Position numbers and translations under genes: made by a program. Source: a bacterium (lineage in GTDB: Bacteria > Omnitrophota > Gorgyraeia > Duberdicusellales > 4484-171). Taken from it: a DNA stretch of 42,941 nt. Location: NCBI GenBank assembly GCA_021796115.1, contig JAJYOP010000013.1:1-42941 (forward strand), read 5' to 3'. Under the pieces are notes generated by a model. The model was not told the DNA's origin, did not search any database, and was given only the letters and a program-made list of their open reading frames with translations. Positions 1 through 9,526 of the stretch are shown here, piece after piece. Position 1 is the first letter of the stretch; each line of letters starts with the position of its first letter.

Positions 1-1
1 T

Positions 2-397
2 ACAAATAGAGGTGGAGACCCAACAACATGGACTGCCGGAACCTCCGGTGAGATGGCCTATTCAAGCGCTCAAAGTGGGTTTTACTATTATAACGGAGCC
101 ACTTGGCTACCACAGGGTGGTTCAGGGCCTTGTTATGTAGATTATGTGCCGTATACTCATACGCTAGATATAGCTCACCATTCCCTAGCATATCAGATTT
201 TATCTCGTGCTGCTTGCAACGCCACGTCAGGATACACTGACCAGGCTAATGTCGGTGAATACGGGGTATGCTGGTATTATGGCACTGATTTTAGTTATAC
301 TTTTCCCCCTGGCAGCAAATGCGATGATGGTTATTATGATGGCTGGCCTGATACGCCATATTATATTGGACAAGGACATCTTTGTTGCGGGAGTTGA
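2..397 (+). CDS. C-terminal part of a hypothetical secreted/pseudopilin-like protein, truncated by the window start
   Basis: Frame is open to the window edge (TNRGGDPTTWTAGTSGEMAYSSAQSGFYYYNGATW...) and ends at TGA 397; Cys/Tyr/Gly-rich. Confidence 0.5.
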   Translation, partial: TNRGGDPTTWTAGTSGEMAYSSAQSGFYYYNGATWLPQGGSGPCYVDYVPYTHTLDIAHHSLAYQILSRAACNATSGYTDQANVGEYGVCWYYGTDFSYTFPPGSKCDDGYYDGWPDTPYYIGQGHLCCGS

Positions 398-422
398 TAG
401 GGTTACCGAAATTACGTTATTA

Positions 423-794
423 ATGCAAGTGAAAAAATATTTTTCAAGTATTATATTTCTAATTTGTATAACCTTGACGTTCCCTGTGGCTTGTTTTTGC
501 AAGGGGGAATTTTTCTTCGAATCAGCTGGGAAGGGCCGCCCTGTAATTAGCCAAGAATATATAGAAACCTTGCAAAAAGAAAATCCTAAATTAGCTGAGT
601 TTGAAAAGCAGCTCTTTGATATTCAAACAAAGGTTAGGCAAATTGTGAAAGATTATCAAGAAGGCGGAATGCCTAAAGAGGCAGCAAAACAAAAGCTAAT
701 CCCGCTTCTAAAAGCGCAACAAGAAATAGTGGATAGTCCTGAATATTTAGCCGAATCAATATTATCTTCTAATCCTTCCGGTAATGGAAAGTAG
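423..794 (+). CDS. Small secreted hypothetical protein with N-terminal signal peptide
   Basis: MQVKKYFSSIIFLICITLTFPVACFCKG... has a signal-peptide-like N-terminus; internal start chosen within ORF 207..794. Confidence 0.5.
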   Translation: MQVKKYFSSIIFLICITLTFPVACFCKGEFFFESAGKGRPVISQEYIETLQKENPKLAEFEKQLFDIQTKVRQIVKDYQEGGMPKEAAKQKLIPLLKAQQEIVDSPEYLAESILSSNPSGNGK

Positions 795-852
795 ATAGAG
801 TCTTAATCCAGCTAATTTAAATTACTACCTTTAATATTTTTATAACCTGAAT

Positions 853-1323
853 ATGGAACGTATATATTTAACCCAAGAAGGCTACGAAAAACTGACGAAA
901 GAGCTTGAGTATTTAAAAATCGTAAAACGTAAAGAGCTTTCCGCAGCTATTGAACATGCGCGGCTACTGGGCGATTTAAAGGAAAATTCCGAATACGATG
1001 CCGCCAAAGAAGCATCAGCTTTTAACGAAAAAAGAGTACATGAGCTTGAAGATAAATTAAGCCGGGCCGAAATAATCGAAAATCTCGATACAGCCTCTGA
1101 ATCCGTATGCCTTGGGGCCAAGGTAAAACTTTTAGATTTAGATAGTAACGAAGAGATAGAATATTGCATGGTTGGCCCGGACGAGGCCAATCCTGCCGAT
1201 GGTTTTATTTCGATAAGTTCTCCGGTTGGTCGAGCCCTGTTAGGCCATAAAGAGAACGAAGAAGTGAAGATACAGATTCCTGCCGGAATCCTCAAATATA
1301 AAATCATAAAAATTTCCCGCTAA
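853..1323 (+). CDS. greA: Transcription elongation factor GreA
   Basis: MERIYLTQEGYEKLTKELEYLK...ARLLGDLKENSEYDAAKE is characteristic of GreA. Confidence 0.95.
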   Translation: MERIYLTQEGYEKLTKELEYLKIVKRKELSAAIEHARLLGDLKENSEYDAAKEASAFNEKRVHELEDKLSRAEIIENLDTASESVCLGAKVKLLDLDSNEEIEYCMVGPDEANPADGFISISSPVGRALLGHKENEEVKIQIPAGILKYKIIKISR

Positions 1324-1385
1324 CCAATTGACACCCTTATCTTTTTGTGATAAGTTACCAGACAATTCGCCTTCGTCCTTTGTTA

Positions 1386-1490
1386 GGTTATTAAAAACAG
1401 CGACGGGCTTTCTTCTTCGCCTTTAGCTAATTAAATCAAGCGGTAAGGCTTCGAAGAAGCGAGTCGGCGGATGTCGCTTTTAATGGTATA
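1386..1490. repeat. Long imperfect palindrome between greA and proC
   Basis: ATTAAAAACAGCGAC ... GTCGCTTTTAAT outer arms; inner CTTCTTCG / CGAAGAAG. Confidence 0.6.
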
Positions 1491-1503
1491 AAGGTGCTCC
1501 ATT

Positions 1504-2334
1504 ATGGCTAAAAAGGTAAAACTAGGGATTATCGGCTACGGAAACATGGGTTCAGCCATTGCTGATAAGGTTAAAACTGTAATTGATGTTACAGTCTTTG
1601 AGAAAGATAAAGCCAAAATTACCAATATTTCCGGGATCAAAATTACAGCTACGGCTGGAGTTTTAATGCAGGAAGTTGATGCGGTTATTCTTGCGATAAA
1701 ACCTCAAGATTTTGAGAGCATTTTAAAAGAAATAAAAACCAGCGCCGAAGGCAAACTGGTAATTTCAATCGCCGCCGGGATACCTACGGAATATATAGAA
1801 AAAATCCTTGGTAAGGTCAGGATCATAAGAGTTATGCCCAACTTGCTTGTAAAAATCGGTAAAGGCATAACCGCTTTATGCAAGGGAAAATTTGCCACGG
1901 ATGACGATTTGAATTTTACGCGCGAAATTTTTGATAAAGTCGGCACAACCTTGGTTTTAGAAGAAAAAATGATAGCTGCAGATACGGCATTTTTAGGAAG
2001 CGGACCGGGGTTCCATTTTGATTTATTAAGCCGCCGGAACAAAGAAGAATGGATTGCTTTTACGAAAAATGAATTTATTCCTAGTTTTGCCGCTTCCGGA
2101 GAAAAGGTTGGATTTCCTAAACAGCAGGCAGAAGTTTTAGCCAAATTAATGGCGGAAGGGGATCTTCTGCTACTTGAGGAATCAAATGAATCACCTAAAG
2201 GTTTGTGTGTAAAAGTTACCTCTAAGGGCGGGACAACAGAGGCAGGATTAAAAGAATTAAAAGGCGATGTGAAGCGTTTGCCGAATGCGGTAGAAGCGGC
2301 ACGGAAAAGAGCGGAAAAGCTATCGAGAAGGTAA
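1504..2334 (+). CDS. proC: Pyrroline-5-carboxylate reductase (diverged)
   Basis: GIIGYGNMGSAIADK N-terminus, VISIAAGIP, RVMPNL, VTSKGGTTEAGL motifs. Confidence 0.88.
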   Translation: MAKKVKLGIIGYGNMGSAIADKVKTVIDVTVFEKDKAKITNISGIKITATAGVLMQEVDAVILAIKPQDFESILKEIKTSAEGKLVISIAAGIPTEYIEKILGKVRIIRVMPNLLVKIGKGITALCKGKFATDDDLNFTREIFDKVGTTLVLEEKMIAADTAFLGSGPGFHFDLLSRRNKEEWIAFTKNEFIPSFAASGEKVGFPKQQAEVLAKLMAEGDLLLLEESNESPKGLCVKVTSKGGTTEAGLKELKGDVKRLPNAVEAARKRAEKLSRR

Positions 2335-2335
2335 T

Positions 2336-3196
2336 ATGGAAAGAATCGGAGTAATCGGCGGAAGTGGCCTTTATAAACTTGAAAATGTAACGGTAAAAAA
2401 AGAAATCAGCCTGTCTACGCCTTTTGGAAAGCCTTCATCTAAGTTTATCCTTACAGAAATTTTCGATAAGGAAGTTGTATTTTTACCGCGCCACGATAAG
2501 CACCATTCAATTAATCCAACTGAGGTAAATTACCGGGCAAATATTTATGGCATGAAAAAACTTGGAGTGGGCAGAATTATTTCGGTTACTGCTTGTGGCT
2601 CGCTAAAAGAGGAATATAAGCCTTTGGATTTTGTTATCCCAACGCAATTTGTCGATAGAACGAACCAGGGCAGAAAACAGACATTTTTTGACAAAGGGGC
2701 TGTGGCACATTTGGCTTTTGCGCATCCGGTTTGCGAAGATTTAGCGAAAATCGTAGAAGCTTCCGCAAAAAATAAAGGCGTAAACGTCCATTATGGCGCA
2801 ACCTATGTGAATATCGAAGGCCCGCAATTTTCTACTTTGGCCGAATCGAATCTTTATCGTGCTCTGGGCTTTGGAATTATTGGTATGACCAATATGACCG
2901 AGGCTCGGTTAGCCCGCGAAGCGGAAATTTGCTATTCAACTCTGGCGGCCGTAACCGATTATGATTGCTGGCATGAAACGGAAGAAACCGTCAGCGTTGA
3001 TATGATTATTGCCAATCTCTGCAAAAATGTCGATAATTCCAAAGAAATAATCAGGGAAATAATAAAGCAAATACCGGAAGAACGCACTTGTGGTTGCAAG
3101 GATGCGTTAAACTACGCAATAGTTACTGACAAAAAATTTGTCCCCAAAGCCATAAAAACAAAACTTAAGGTTATCGCCGGCAGATACTTGGAGTGA
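2336..3196 (+). CDS. mtnP: S-methyl-5'-thioadenosine phosphorylase
   Basis: IGVIGGSGLY, FLPRHDKHHSINPTEVNYRANI, GPQFSTLAESNLYR, GMTNMTEARLAREAEICYSTLAAVTDYDCWH. Confidence 0.93.
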   Translation: MERIGVIGGSGLYKLENVTVKKEISLSTPFGKPSSKFILTEIFDKEVVFLPRHDKHHSINPTEVNYRANIYGMKKLGVGRIISVTACGSLKEEYKPLDFVIPTQFVDRTNQGRKQTFFDKGAVAHLAFAHPVCEDLAKIVEASAKNKGVNVHYGATYVNIEGPQFSTLAESNLYRALGFGIIGMTNMTEARLAREAEICYSTLAAVTDYDCWHETEETVSVDMIIANLCKNVDNSKEIIREIIKQIPEERTCGCKDALNYAIVTDKKFVPKAIKTKLKVIAGRYLE

Positions 3197-3371
3197 AGCC
3201 CCTTGGTCTATCCTCAAGGATGGGCCTTTCTAATACCTTTAAAGGAAGGGCACTAAAGACCGTGGCTTCCTCCTGAGCAGAAATCCACAAGTACATTCAT
3301 TGCTTGGGTTTAAGCCTGGGGATTTCTGTCCCACAGGACGCCCCCGGTGGGGCTGCGAAGGATTAAAAAAC
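3196..3371. repeat. Intergenic cluster of hairpins (GAAGCC..GGTCT / AGACC..GGCTTC; CAGAAATCC / GGATTTCTG)
   Basis: Nested inverted repeats read directly between mtnP and the PfkB gene. Confidence 0.55.
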
Positions 3372-4268
3372 ATGAGTCTTTTAGTGGTTGGGTCAGTCGC
3401 CTTTGACAATTTAACTACGCCTTTTGGCGCGCGTAAGGAAATTTTGGGCGGTTCAGCGACTTATTTTTCTTTTGCCGCAAGATTTTTTTCTCCGGTACGC
3501 CTTGTAGCGGTGGTGGGCGATGATTTTCCCGAAAAATATATAAAACTTTTTGAAGATAAGGGCATCGATATTGAAGGCCTTGAAATAGCGAGGGGCAAAA
3601 CTTTTCGCTGGGAAGGCGAGTATGATTGGGATTTTAACGCAAAAACTATCTCTACTTCGCTGAATGTCTTTGCTGATTTTAACCCTAAAATACCTAAAGC
3701 CTATAAAAATAGCGAATTCGTATTTTTGGCTAACATTGATCCGGACTTGCAGGCAAAAGTGCTTTCGCAGGTAAAAAATCCCGAACTGGTTGCTTGTGAT
3801 ACTATGAATCACTGGATTGCAAGTAAACAAAATAATTTGATAAAATTTCTCAAAAAGGTAGACATATTTTTCTTAAATGATGCGGAGGCGCGCCAACTTA
3901 GTGGCGAGAAAAACTTGCTTAAAGCCGCAAAGCAGATTATGAAATTCGGTCCCAAGCGGATAATTATTAAGAAAGGCGAACATGGCTCGCTATTATTTGC
4001 AAAAAATTCGGTTTTTTCTGTTCCGGCTTTCATCTTAGAGGAAGTATATGATCCGACCGGAGCCGGAGATACATTTGCCGGCGCAGTAATGGGATATTTG
4101 GCAAAGTGCGGCAAGGTCAATGAAAAGAATTTACGAAACGCAATCATCTATGGCAATATCATGGCGACATTTACGGTGGAAGAATTCGGCCCGTGGCGCC
4201 TGGCGCGCGTTACAAGGTCACAAGTTGAAAAACGCGTGAGAGAATTTGAAAAATTAACCTGTTTTTGA
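3372..4268 (+). CDS. PfkB/ribokinase-family carbohydrate kinase
   Basis: SLLVVGSVAFDNLTTPFG ... DPTGAGDTFAGAVMGYLA; start set at internal ATG. Confidence 0.88.
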   Translation: MSLLVVGSVAFDNLTTPFGARKEILGGSATYFSFAARFFSPVRLVAVVGDDFPEKYIKLFEDKGIDIEGLEIARGKTFRWEGEYDWDFNAKTISTSLNVFADFNPKIPKAYKNSEFVFLANIDPDLQAKVLSQVKNPELVACDTMNHWIASKQNNLIKFLKKVDIFFLNDAEARQLSGEKNLLKAAKQIMKFGPKRIIIKKGEHGSLLFAKNSVFSVPAFILEEVYDPTGAGDTFAGAVMGYLAKCGKVNEKNLRNAIIYGNIMATFTVEEFGPWRLARVTRSQVEKRVREFEKLTCF

Positions 4269-4531
4269 TGAATAAATATCCGGAGCGAAAGCCAAGTCGA
4301 TTGAGGGAATATGATTATTCGCAATCAGGATACTAGTATGTAACCATTTGTGTGCAAAATCGCAGGTTTATTTTTGGCAATATTTCAAATAATAAAATGA
4401 TAACAAACCAATGCCGAAATATAGCAAAGAATTCCTGGTTAGATTTACCAAATCATCATAAAAATATCCGATTAGATGCGTTTATGATTATGCCAAATCA
4501 TATACACGGAATAATAATTATAAATAATCCT

Positions 4532-4561
4532 GTAGGGAACAGGCCTGCCTGTTCCGTTAAC
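4532..4561. repeat. REP-like hairpin inside the RAYT ORF, copy 1
   Basis: GTAGGGAACAGGCCTGCCTGTTCCGTTAAC, perfect 8 bp stem GGAACAGG/CCTGTTCC. Confidence 0.8.
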
Positions 4562-4771
4562 AAAAATAACAATTTATCCGTTATCATTGGTTCGTATAAA
4601 TCCACCGTTACAAAACAAATTAATCGTATAAATAATGTCGTTTTCCGATGGCAAAAATCGTTTCACGATCACATTATCCGCACGATAGATTCATTGAAAA
4701 ATATACGTGAATGTATTGAAAATAATCCCATAAATTGGAATAACGATGAAAATAATCCTGTAAATTATAAA

Positions 4772-4800
4772 GTAACGGTTCAGGCAGGCCTGAATCCTAC
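4772..4800. repeat. REP-like hairpin at the RAYT 3' end, inverted copy 2
   Basis: Reverse complement GTAGGATTCAGGCCTGCCTGAACCGTTAC matches copy 1 with stem-compensating changes. Confidence 0.8.
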
Positions 4801-4820
4801 AGCATAGGTCAATAGAATTT

Positions 4821-7568
4821 ATGAATCAACCCAATTACAAAGGCACTCTTAATTTACCCAAAACGGATTTTTCCATGAAAGCAAATCTCTCGGTTATGGA
4901 ACCGAGGATTCTGGCGCTTTGGCAGAAAGAGGATATCTATCATAAAATCAAAGAAGCGCGTAAAGGCAAAGATAAGTTTGTCCTTCACGACGGACCGCCC
5001 TATGCCAACGGCATAATCCATATTGGCCACGCGCTTAATAAAATCCTTAAAGACATAGTAATCAAATACATGGTACTTAAAGGCCTGGACTGCCCGTTTA
5101 TTATCGGCTGGGATTGCCACGGCCTTCCGGTTGAGCATCAGCTTTTTAAGGAATTAAACAAGACCAAGCATGACGTTGATGTGGTTGATTTCCGCCGTAA
5201 AGCCGAAGGTTTTGCCCTTAAATATGTTGAGCTTCAGAAAGAGGACTTCAAACGTCTCGGCATATTCAGCGACTGGGATAGGCCGTATCTTACGCTGAAC
5301 AAAGAATATGAATATAAAACAATCAAACTTCTCGAACATCTAACCAGGCAAGGTTATGTCTACAGAGGAAGAAGGCCGGTTAACTGGTGTTCCACCTGCG
5401 AAACTGCGCTTGCCGAAGCGGAAGTCGAATATAATGATAAAGAATCACACTCTATTTATATTCTTTTCCCAGTAAAAGACGGGAAAAATATTTTAAGCGA
5501 AAAAAATACATATTTTCTCATCTGGACAACCACACCCTGGACGCTTGTTTCAAACGTCGCAGTGGCGGTCCACCCGGAATTTACTTATTCTTTGGTTGAG
5601 CTCGACGGAAAATTAACGGTAATTGCCGACGCGTTACTGTCTGTGCTGGAAAAGAAATTAAACCTGGCATTAAAAGTTATTAAATCTTTCCAAGGCAAAG
5701 AATTGGAAGGCATCCAGTTGAGGCATCCTTTCTTTGAAAAAAATCCGGGGGTTGTGCTCGCGGATTTTATCTCAAGCGAGGAGGGAAGCGGATGCGTGCA
5801 TATCGCTCCCGGCCATGGCGCGGAAGATTTTTCGCTTACCAAAAAATATAATCTGGAAATCGTCATGCCGGTTAACGATAAAGGTTTATTTGATGAACCT
5901 CCGGATTTCAAAGGAAAAAATGTTGAGGCTGCCAATAAACTTGTTTTAGAAAAATTAACGGCAAATAATTCGCTGGTCAAACACGAAAGAATTAACCATT
6001 CATACCCACACTGCTGGCGCTGCAAAAATCCGATAATTTTTAGAGCAACCTTCCAGTGGTTTGTAAATGTTGATAATAACGGCTTACGCAGCAAGAGTGT
6101 TAAGGAAGTAGATAATGTCGAGTGGGTTCCTTCAAGCGGGGAAGAACGCATGAGAAGCATGTTGGTTACCCGTCCTGACTGGTGCCTTTCGCGCCAAAGG
6201 CTTTGGGGGATACCTATTCCGGCTGTAAAATGTAAAAAATGCAGTGAAGTGATTTTAAATGAAAAGGTCATAAATAAAACTGCCGAAATTTTCAAAGAGC
6301 ATGGCTCGGATTCCTGGTTTATTCATAAAACCGAAGATTTTCTGCCACAGGGTTTTACTTGTCCGAAATGCAAGGGAGTTGAGTTTGCGAAGGAATTCGA
6401 TATCCTTGACGTTTGGTTCGAGTCAGGGGCAAGTTTCTTTGCGGTTTTAAAAGACAACCCCGAATTAAAATTTCCTGCCGATATGTATCTTGAAGGAAGT
6501 GACCAGCACAGGGGATGGTTTCAGGTTTCATTAATCCCTTCGGTTGCCATAGAAGGCAAAGCGCCGTTTGAGACTATTCTCACTCATGGGTTTGTCGTTG
6601 ATGGCGAAGGCAGGAAAATGTCAAAATCTTTAGGTAATGTAATCGCTCCGCAACAAACCATAAAGCAATATGGCGCAGAGATTTTAAGGCTCTGGGCGGC
6701 TTACAGCGATTATTCCGAGGATGTTAAAATATCGGAAAATATCGTAAAACAGCTTGTCGATATTTACCGGAAAGTTAGAAATACCATGAAATTCATACTC
6801 GGTAATCTTTACGATTATGACCCGAATATAATTTCAGTAAAATACGACGATCTTCTTGAGGTTGACCGTTTTATGCTTGCCGAGACAATGAAAACCACTA
6901 AAATTATCATGGATGATTATGAGAGTTATAGTTTTTATAAGGTCTGCCAGGAGATTTTTAATTTCTGTAATCTCTCCTTAAGTTCTTTTTATCTTGACAT
7001 TTTAAAGGATAGACTATATACTTTCTCTCCGAATTCCAAAGAGCGACGCTCGGCGCAGTTTGCTATCTATAATATACTTGACGTTCTTTTAAAACTGACT
7101 GCTCCGATTTTTTCATTTACTGCCGAAGAGGCGTATTTATCCTGGCAGAATTTTAAAGGCAAAAAGGAGTCGATTTTTATTTCTACCTTGGATGAAACTT
7201 ATCGCCAAGAGTGGGTAGATGAAAAACTCATAAAAGATTGGACAAAGATATTTACTTTGCGCGATAATGTTCTGAAAGAAATAGAAATAAAGAGGCAGGA
7301 AGGAATAATCGGAAGCTCACTGGAAGCGGAAATCTTCCTGAGATTCAATAAAGAAGATTTTGATTTCTATAAGAATCGCAAAGATATCCTCCGCGAAGTT
7401 TTTATTGTCTCCGAAGTGAATATTGAAGAAGGAAAAGCGAGTATAAAAGTCGAGAGAACTCGCGGGCAGAAATGTTTACGCTGCTGGAATTACCGAAGCG
7501 ATATAGATAGCGATAAGAATTTTCCTGGTACGTGCAAAAGATGCGTGGAGGCATTGAAAACAAGGTAG
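4821..7568 (+). CDS. ileS: Isoleucyl-tRNA synthetase
   Basis: HDGPPYANGIIHIGHALNKILKD, GWDCHGLPVEHQ, KMSKSLGNVIAPQ, C-terminal Zn motif CLRCWNYRSDI...CKRC. Confidence 0.97.
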   Translation: MNQPNYKGTLNLPKTDFSMKANLSVMEPRILALWQKEDIYHKIKEARKGKDKFVLHDGPPYANGIIHIGHALNKILKDIVIKYMVLKGLDCPFIIGWDCHGLPVEHQLFKELNKTKHDVDVVDFRRKAEGFALKYVELQKEDFKRLGIFSDWDRPYLTLNKEYEYKTIKLLEHLTRQGYVYRGRRPVNWCSTCETALAEAEVEYNDKESHSIYILFPVKDGKNILSEKNTYFLIWTTTPWTLVSNVAVAVHPEFTYSLVELDGKLTVIADALLSVLEKKLNLALKVIKSFQGKELEGIQLRHPFFEKNPGVVLADFISSEEGSGCVHIAPGHGAEDFSLTKKYNLEIVMPVNDKGLFDEPPDFKGKNVEAANKLVLEKLTANNSLVKHERINHSYPHCWRCKNPIIFRATFQWFVNVDNNGLRSKSVKEVDNVEWVPSSGEERMRSMLVTRPDWCLSRQRLWGIPIPAVKCKKCSEVILNEKVINKTAEIFKEHGSDSWFIHKTEDFLPQGFTCPKCKGVEFAKEFDILDVWFESGASFFAVLKDNPELKFPADMYLEGSDQHRGWFQVSLIPSVAIEGKAPFETILTHGFVVDGEGRKMSKSLGNVIAPQQTIKQYGAEILRLWAAYSDYSEDVKISENIVKQLVDIYRKVRNTMKFILGNLYDYDPNIISVKYDDLLEVDRFMLAETMKTTKIIMDDYESYSFYKVCQEIFNFCNLSLSSFYLDILKDRLYTFSPNSKERRSAQFAIYNILDVLLKLTAPIFSFTAEEAYLSWQNFKGKKESIFISTLDETYRQEWVDEKLIKDWTKIFTLRDNVLKEIEIKRQEGIIGSSLEAEIFLRFNKEDFDFYKNRKDILREVFIVSEVNIEEGKASIKVERTRGQKCLRCWNYRSDIDSDKNFPGTCKRCVEALKTR

Positions 7569-7586
7569 CAAAATACCAATTATCTC

Positions 7587-7659
7587 ATTACCCCCTCACT
7601 ATGTTCGGGGGTAATTCGAACTATCATTTTTCCTGCGTCTGTTGACTTGGAAAAATGAT
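7587..7659. repeat. Twin-hairpin element, copy 1 (inverted relative to copies 2 and 3)
   Basis: ATTACCCCC..GGGGGTAAT, spacer TCGAACT, ATCATTTTTCC..GGAAAAATGAT. Confidence 0.8.
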
Positions 7660-7680
7660 GTTCTCATTAGGAGGCCATTA

Positions 7681-8073
7681 ATGAAAACACATTTATCGTC
7701 GCAAGAATTAAAAGAGTATAAAGAAAAGCTCATAAATCTTAAAGAAGAGGTTATGGGCAAAATAAGAGAGATTTCCGAAGATACCCTAATGAAAAGTCAA
7801 AAGGATATCTCCGGAGATATGTCAGGCTACGGTTTGCATATCGCTGACGTTGCTTCTGACAACTACGAGCGCGATTTTAGCCTGGGCCTTGTCTCTGATG
7901 AGCGCAAAGTGCTTCTTGAAATCGAAGAAGCATTAAAAAGGATAGAAAACAAAACCTATGGCGCATGCCTTATCTGCGAGAAACCTATCACGAGTACGCG
8001 TTTAAAAGCGCTTCCTTACGCAAAATGCTGCAAAAAATGCCAGGAAAAGATGGAAAAAGAAAACAACGGATAG
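7681..8073 (+). CDS. TraR/DksA-type zinc finger protein
   Basis: ...KRIENKTYGACLICEKPITSTRLKALPYAKCCKKCQE; start set at internal ATG after AGGAGG. Confidence 0.88.
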   Translation: MKTHLSSQELKEYKEKLINLKEEVMGKIREISEDTLMKSQKDISGDMSGYGLHIADVASDNYERDFSLGLVSDERKVLLEIEEALKRIENKTYGACLICEKPITSTRLKALPYAKCCKKCQEKMEKENNG

Positions 8074-8516
8074 AGCTTTTAACAGTATGTATCGCTGCGG
8101 CTTTGGTTTTTATCTCTGACTTTTTCGTCAAGCAATACTTCCTGAAAAATCCCTCTTTCCAGTCAGTCCCGGTAATTAAAAATATTCTCTATATCAGCGT
8201 GGTTTTTAACAACGGAGCCGCCTTTGGTATTTTGAAAGGCAAAACCACTTTTCTTGTTTATGTTTGTATTCTTTTTCTTCTTTTGTTTTTTGTGAATTTT
8301 GCGAAAGAAGAGCGGAGAAATAAAATTTTTCTTATCTCTTGCGGATTGATTATTGGAGGAGCTCTTTCTAATCTCTACGACAGGATTTTTATCGGCTATG
8401 TTGTTGATTACATAGATTTACGGGTATGGCCGGTTTTTAATATCTCTGACTCTGCAATAACCATAGGCGCATGTCTGCTTTTTTTGAATGAATTTATGAG
8501 CCCAAATAGACCATAG
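8037..8516 (+). CDS. lspA: Lipoprotein signal peptidase (signal peptidase II)
   Basis: ISDFFVKQYF, FNNGAAFGIL, GGALSNLYDRIFIGYVVDYIDLR, FNISDSAITIG. Confidence 0.93.
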   Translation: MPGKDGKRKQRIELLTVCIAAALVFISDFFVKQYFLKNPSFQSVPVIKNILYISVVFNNGAAFGILKGKTTFLVYVCILFLLLFFVNFAKEERRNKIFLISCGLIIGGALSNLYDRIFIGYVVDYIDLRVWPVFNISDSAITIGACLLFLNEFMSPNRP

Positions 8517-8528
8517 AAAGAAAGTGTA

Positions 8529-8616
8529 CATCTGGCAATCCGGCTATCAAGGGGGCTAGGACATCCGTTATCCGGATGCCGGATAACCCAATCCCGGCTT
8601 GCCGGTTTACCAGATA
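8529..8616. repeat. 88 bp palindromic element between lspA and the rluA-family gene
   Basis: Ends CATCTGGCAATCCGGC / GCCGGTTTACCAGATA (13/16); core GTTATCCGG-ATG-CCGGATAAC perfect stem. Confidence 0.75.
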
Positions 8617-8626
8617 GCCTTCAACT

Positions 8627-9526
8627 ATGCAACAGACTTTGACCGTAGAAGCTAAACACGAAGGTGAGCGTCTGGACAAGTTTTTGCAGCAAATGGTCAG
8701 TTCTTTCTCAAGAACAAAGCTAAATTCGTTGATAAAAGATGAGAAAGTCCTGGTTAATGACACAGTAAAAAAGCCAAGTTACCGCTTAAAAGATGGCGAT
8801 AAGGTTTCAATAGAAGCAGAAGAAAATCAAAAAGATATATTGAAACCATTCGAATTTAACGTTAAGATTATCTATGAAGACGAGGACTTGCTGGTTATAG
8901 ATAAGCCAGGCGGTTTAACCGTTCATCCGCCTCAACACTCTGTGGATGATACGCTTGTGAATGCCCTCATCTATATGAAAAAAGAACTTTCCGGCATAAA
9001 TGCCTACCGGCCGGGAGTGGTACACAGGCTTGACAAGGAAACAAGCGGAGTGATGGTATTTGCTAAAAATGATGCAAGCCACCTCAAACTTGTTGAGCAA
9101 TTTGCCAAAAGAGAGATTAAAAAGGAATATTTAGCAATTGTTTGGGGCATAATTAGTAAAGACCATCTGGTTGCGGATTTACCCATAAGCCGCGACACAA
9201 AAAACAGATTGAAAATGAGGGTCAGTTTCATTCGCGCAAAGAACGCGTTCACGGAGGGTGATGTCAAAGAGCGGCTGTCAGATTCAACCCTGCTTTCGTT
9301 GAAACCCCGTACAGGGAGAATGCACCAGATAAGGGTGCACCTTAAATTTCTTGGTTTTCCCATTGTTGGCGATAAGAAATATGGGATAAAGGATGATTAC
9401 AACGAGCTTTTCCTGCACGCGCATAAATTAGGGTTGTATCAACCGAAAAGCGGAAAATTTATGGAATTTATTTCGCCGATGCCGATTAGATTTGAGAAAT
9501 TTATAAAAGAACATAAACAATTATGA
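8627..9526 (+). CDS. RluA-family pseudouridine synthase
   Basis: S4-like N-terminus, VIDKPGGLTVHP, GVVHRLDKETSGVMVFAK, PRTGRMHQIRVHL. Confidence 0.94.
   Translation: MQQTLTVEAKHEGERLDKFLQQMVSSFSRTKLNSLIKDEKVLVNDTVKKPSYRLKDGDKVSIEAEENQKDILKPFEFNVKIIYEDEDLLVIDKPGGLTVHPPQHSVDDTLVNALIYMKKELSGINAYRPGVVHRLDKETSGVMVFAKNDASHLKLVEQFAKREIKKEYLAIVWGIISKDHLVADLPISRDTKNRLKMRVSFIRAKNAFTEGDVKERLSDSTLLSLKPRTGRMHQIRVHLKFLGFPIVGDKKYGIKDDYNELFLHAHKLGLYQPKSGKFMEFISPMPIRFEKFIKEHKQL

Larger units (their letters stand above)
4268..4807 (+). pseudogene. REP-associated tyrosine transposase (RAYT, IS200-like Y1 transposase), interrupted by in-frame TAG at 4334-4336
   Basis: MNKYPERKPSRLREYDYSQSGY*YVTICVQNRRFIFG...AFMIMPNHIHGIIIINN...WQKSFHDHIIR; the ORF track only calls 4352..4807 (GTG start). 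Confidence 0.85.

Noticed and set aside
882-1307. 141-aa ORF on the - strand
   Set aside because: Antisense to greA; Ser-rich shadow ORF
3453-3830. 125-aa ORF on the - strand
   Set aside because: Antisense to the PfkB kinase gene; no family motif
4334-4336. Amber recoding (TAG read as sense) in this organism
   Set aside because: TAG terminates several intact genes in the window; a single interrupted transposase is better explained as a mutation
5585-6295. 236-aa ORF on the - strand
   Set aside because: Entirely antisense to ileS, which is unambiguous; no recognisable motif
7965-8036. Upstream extension of lspA overlapping dksA/traR
   Set aside because: Out-of-frame reading of the zinc finger region; lspA homology begins near 8060
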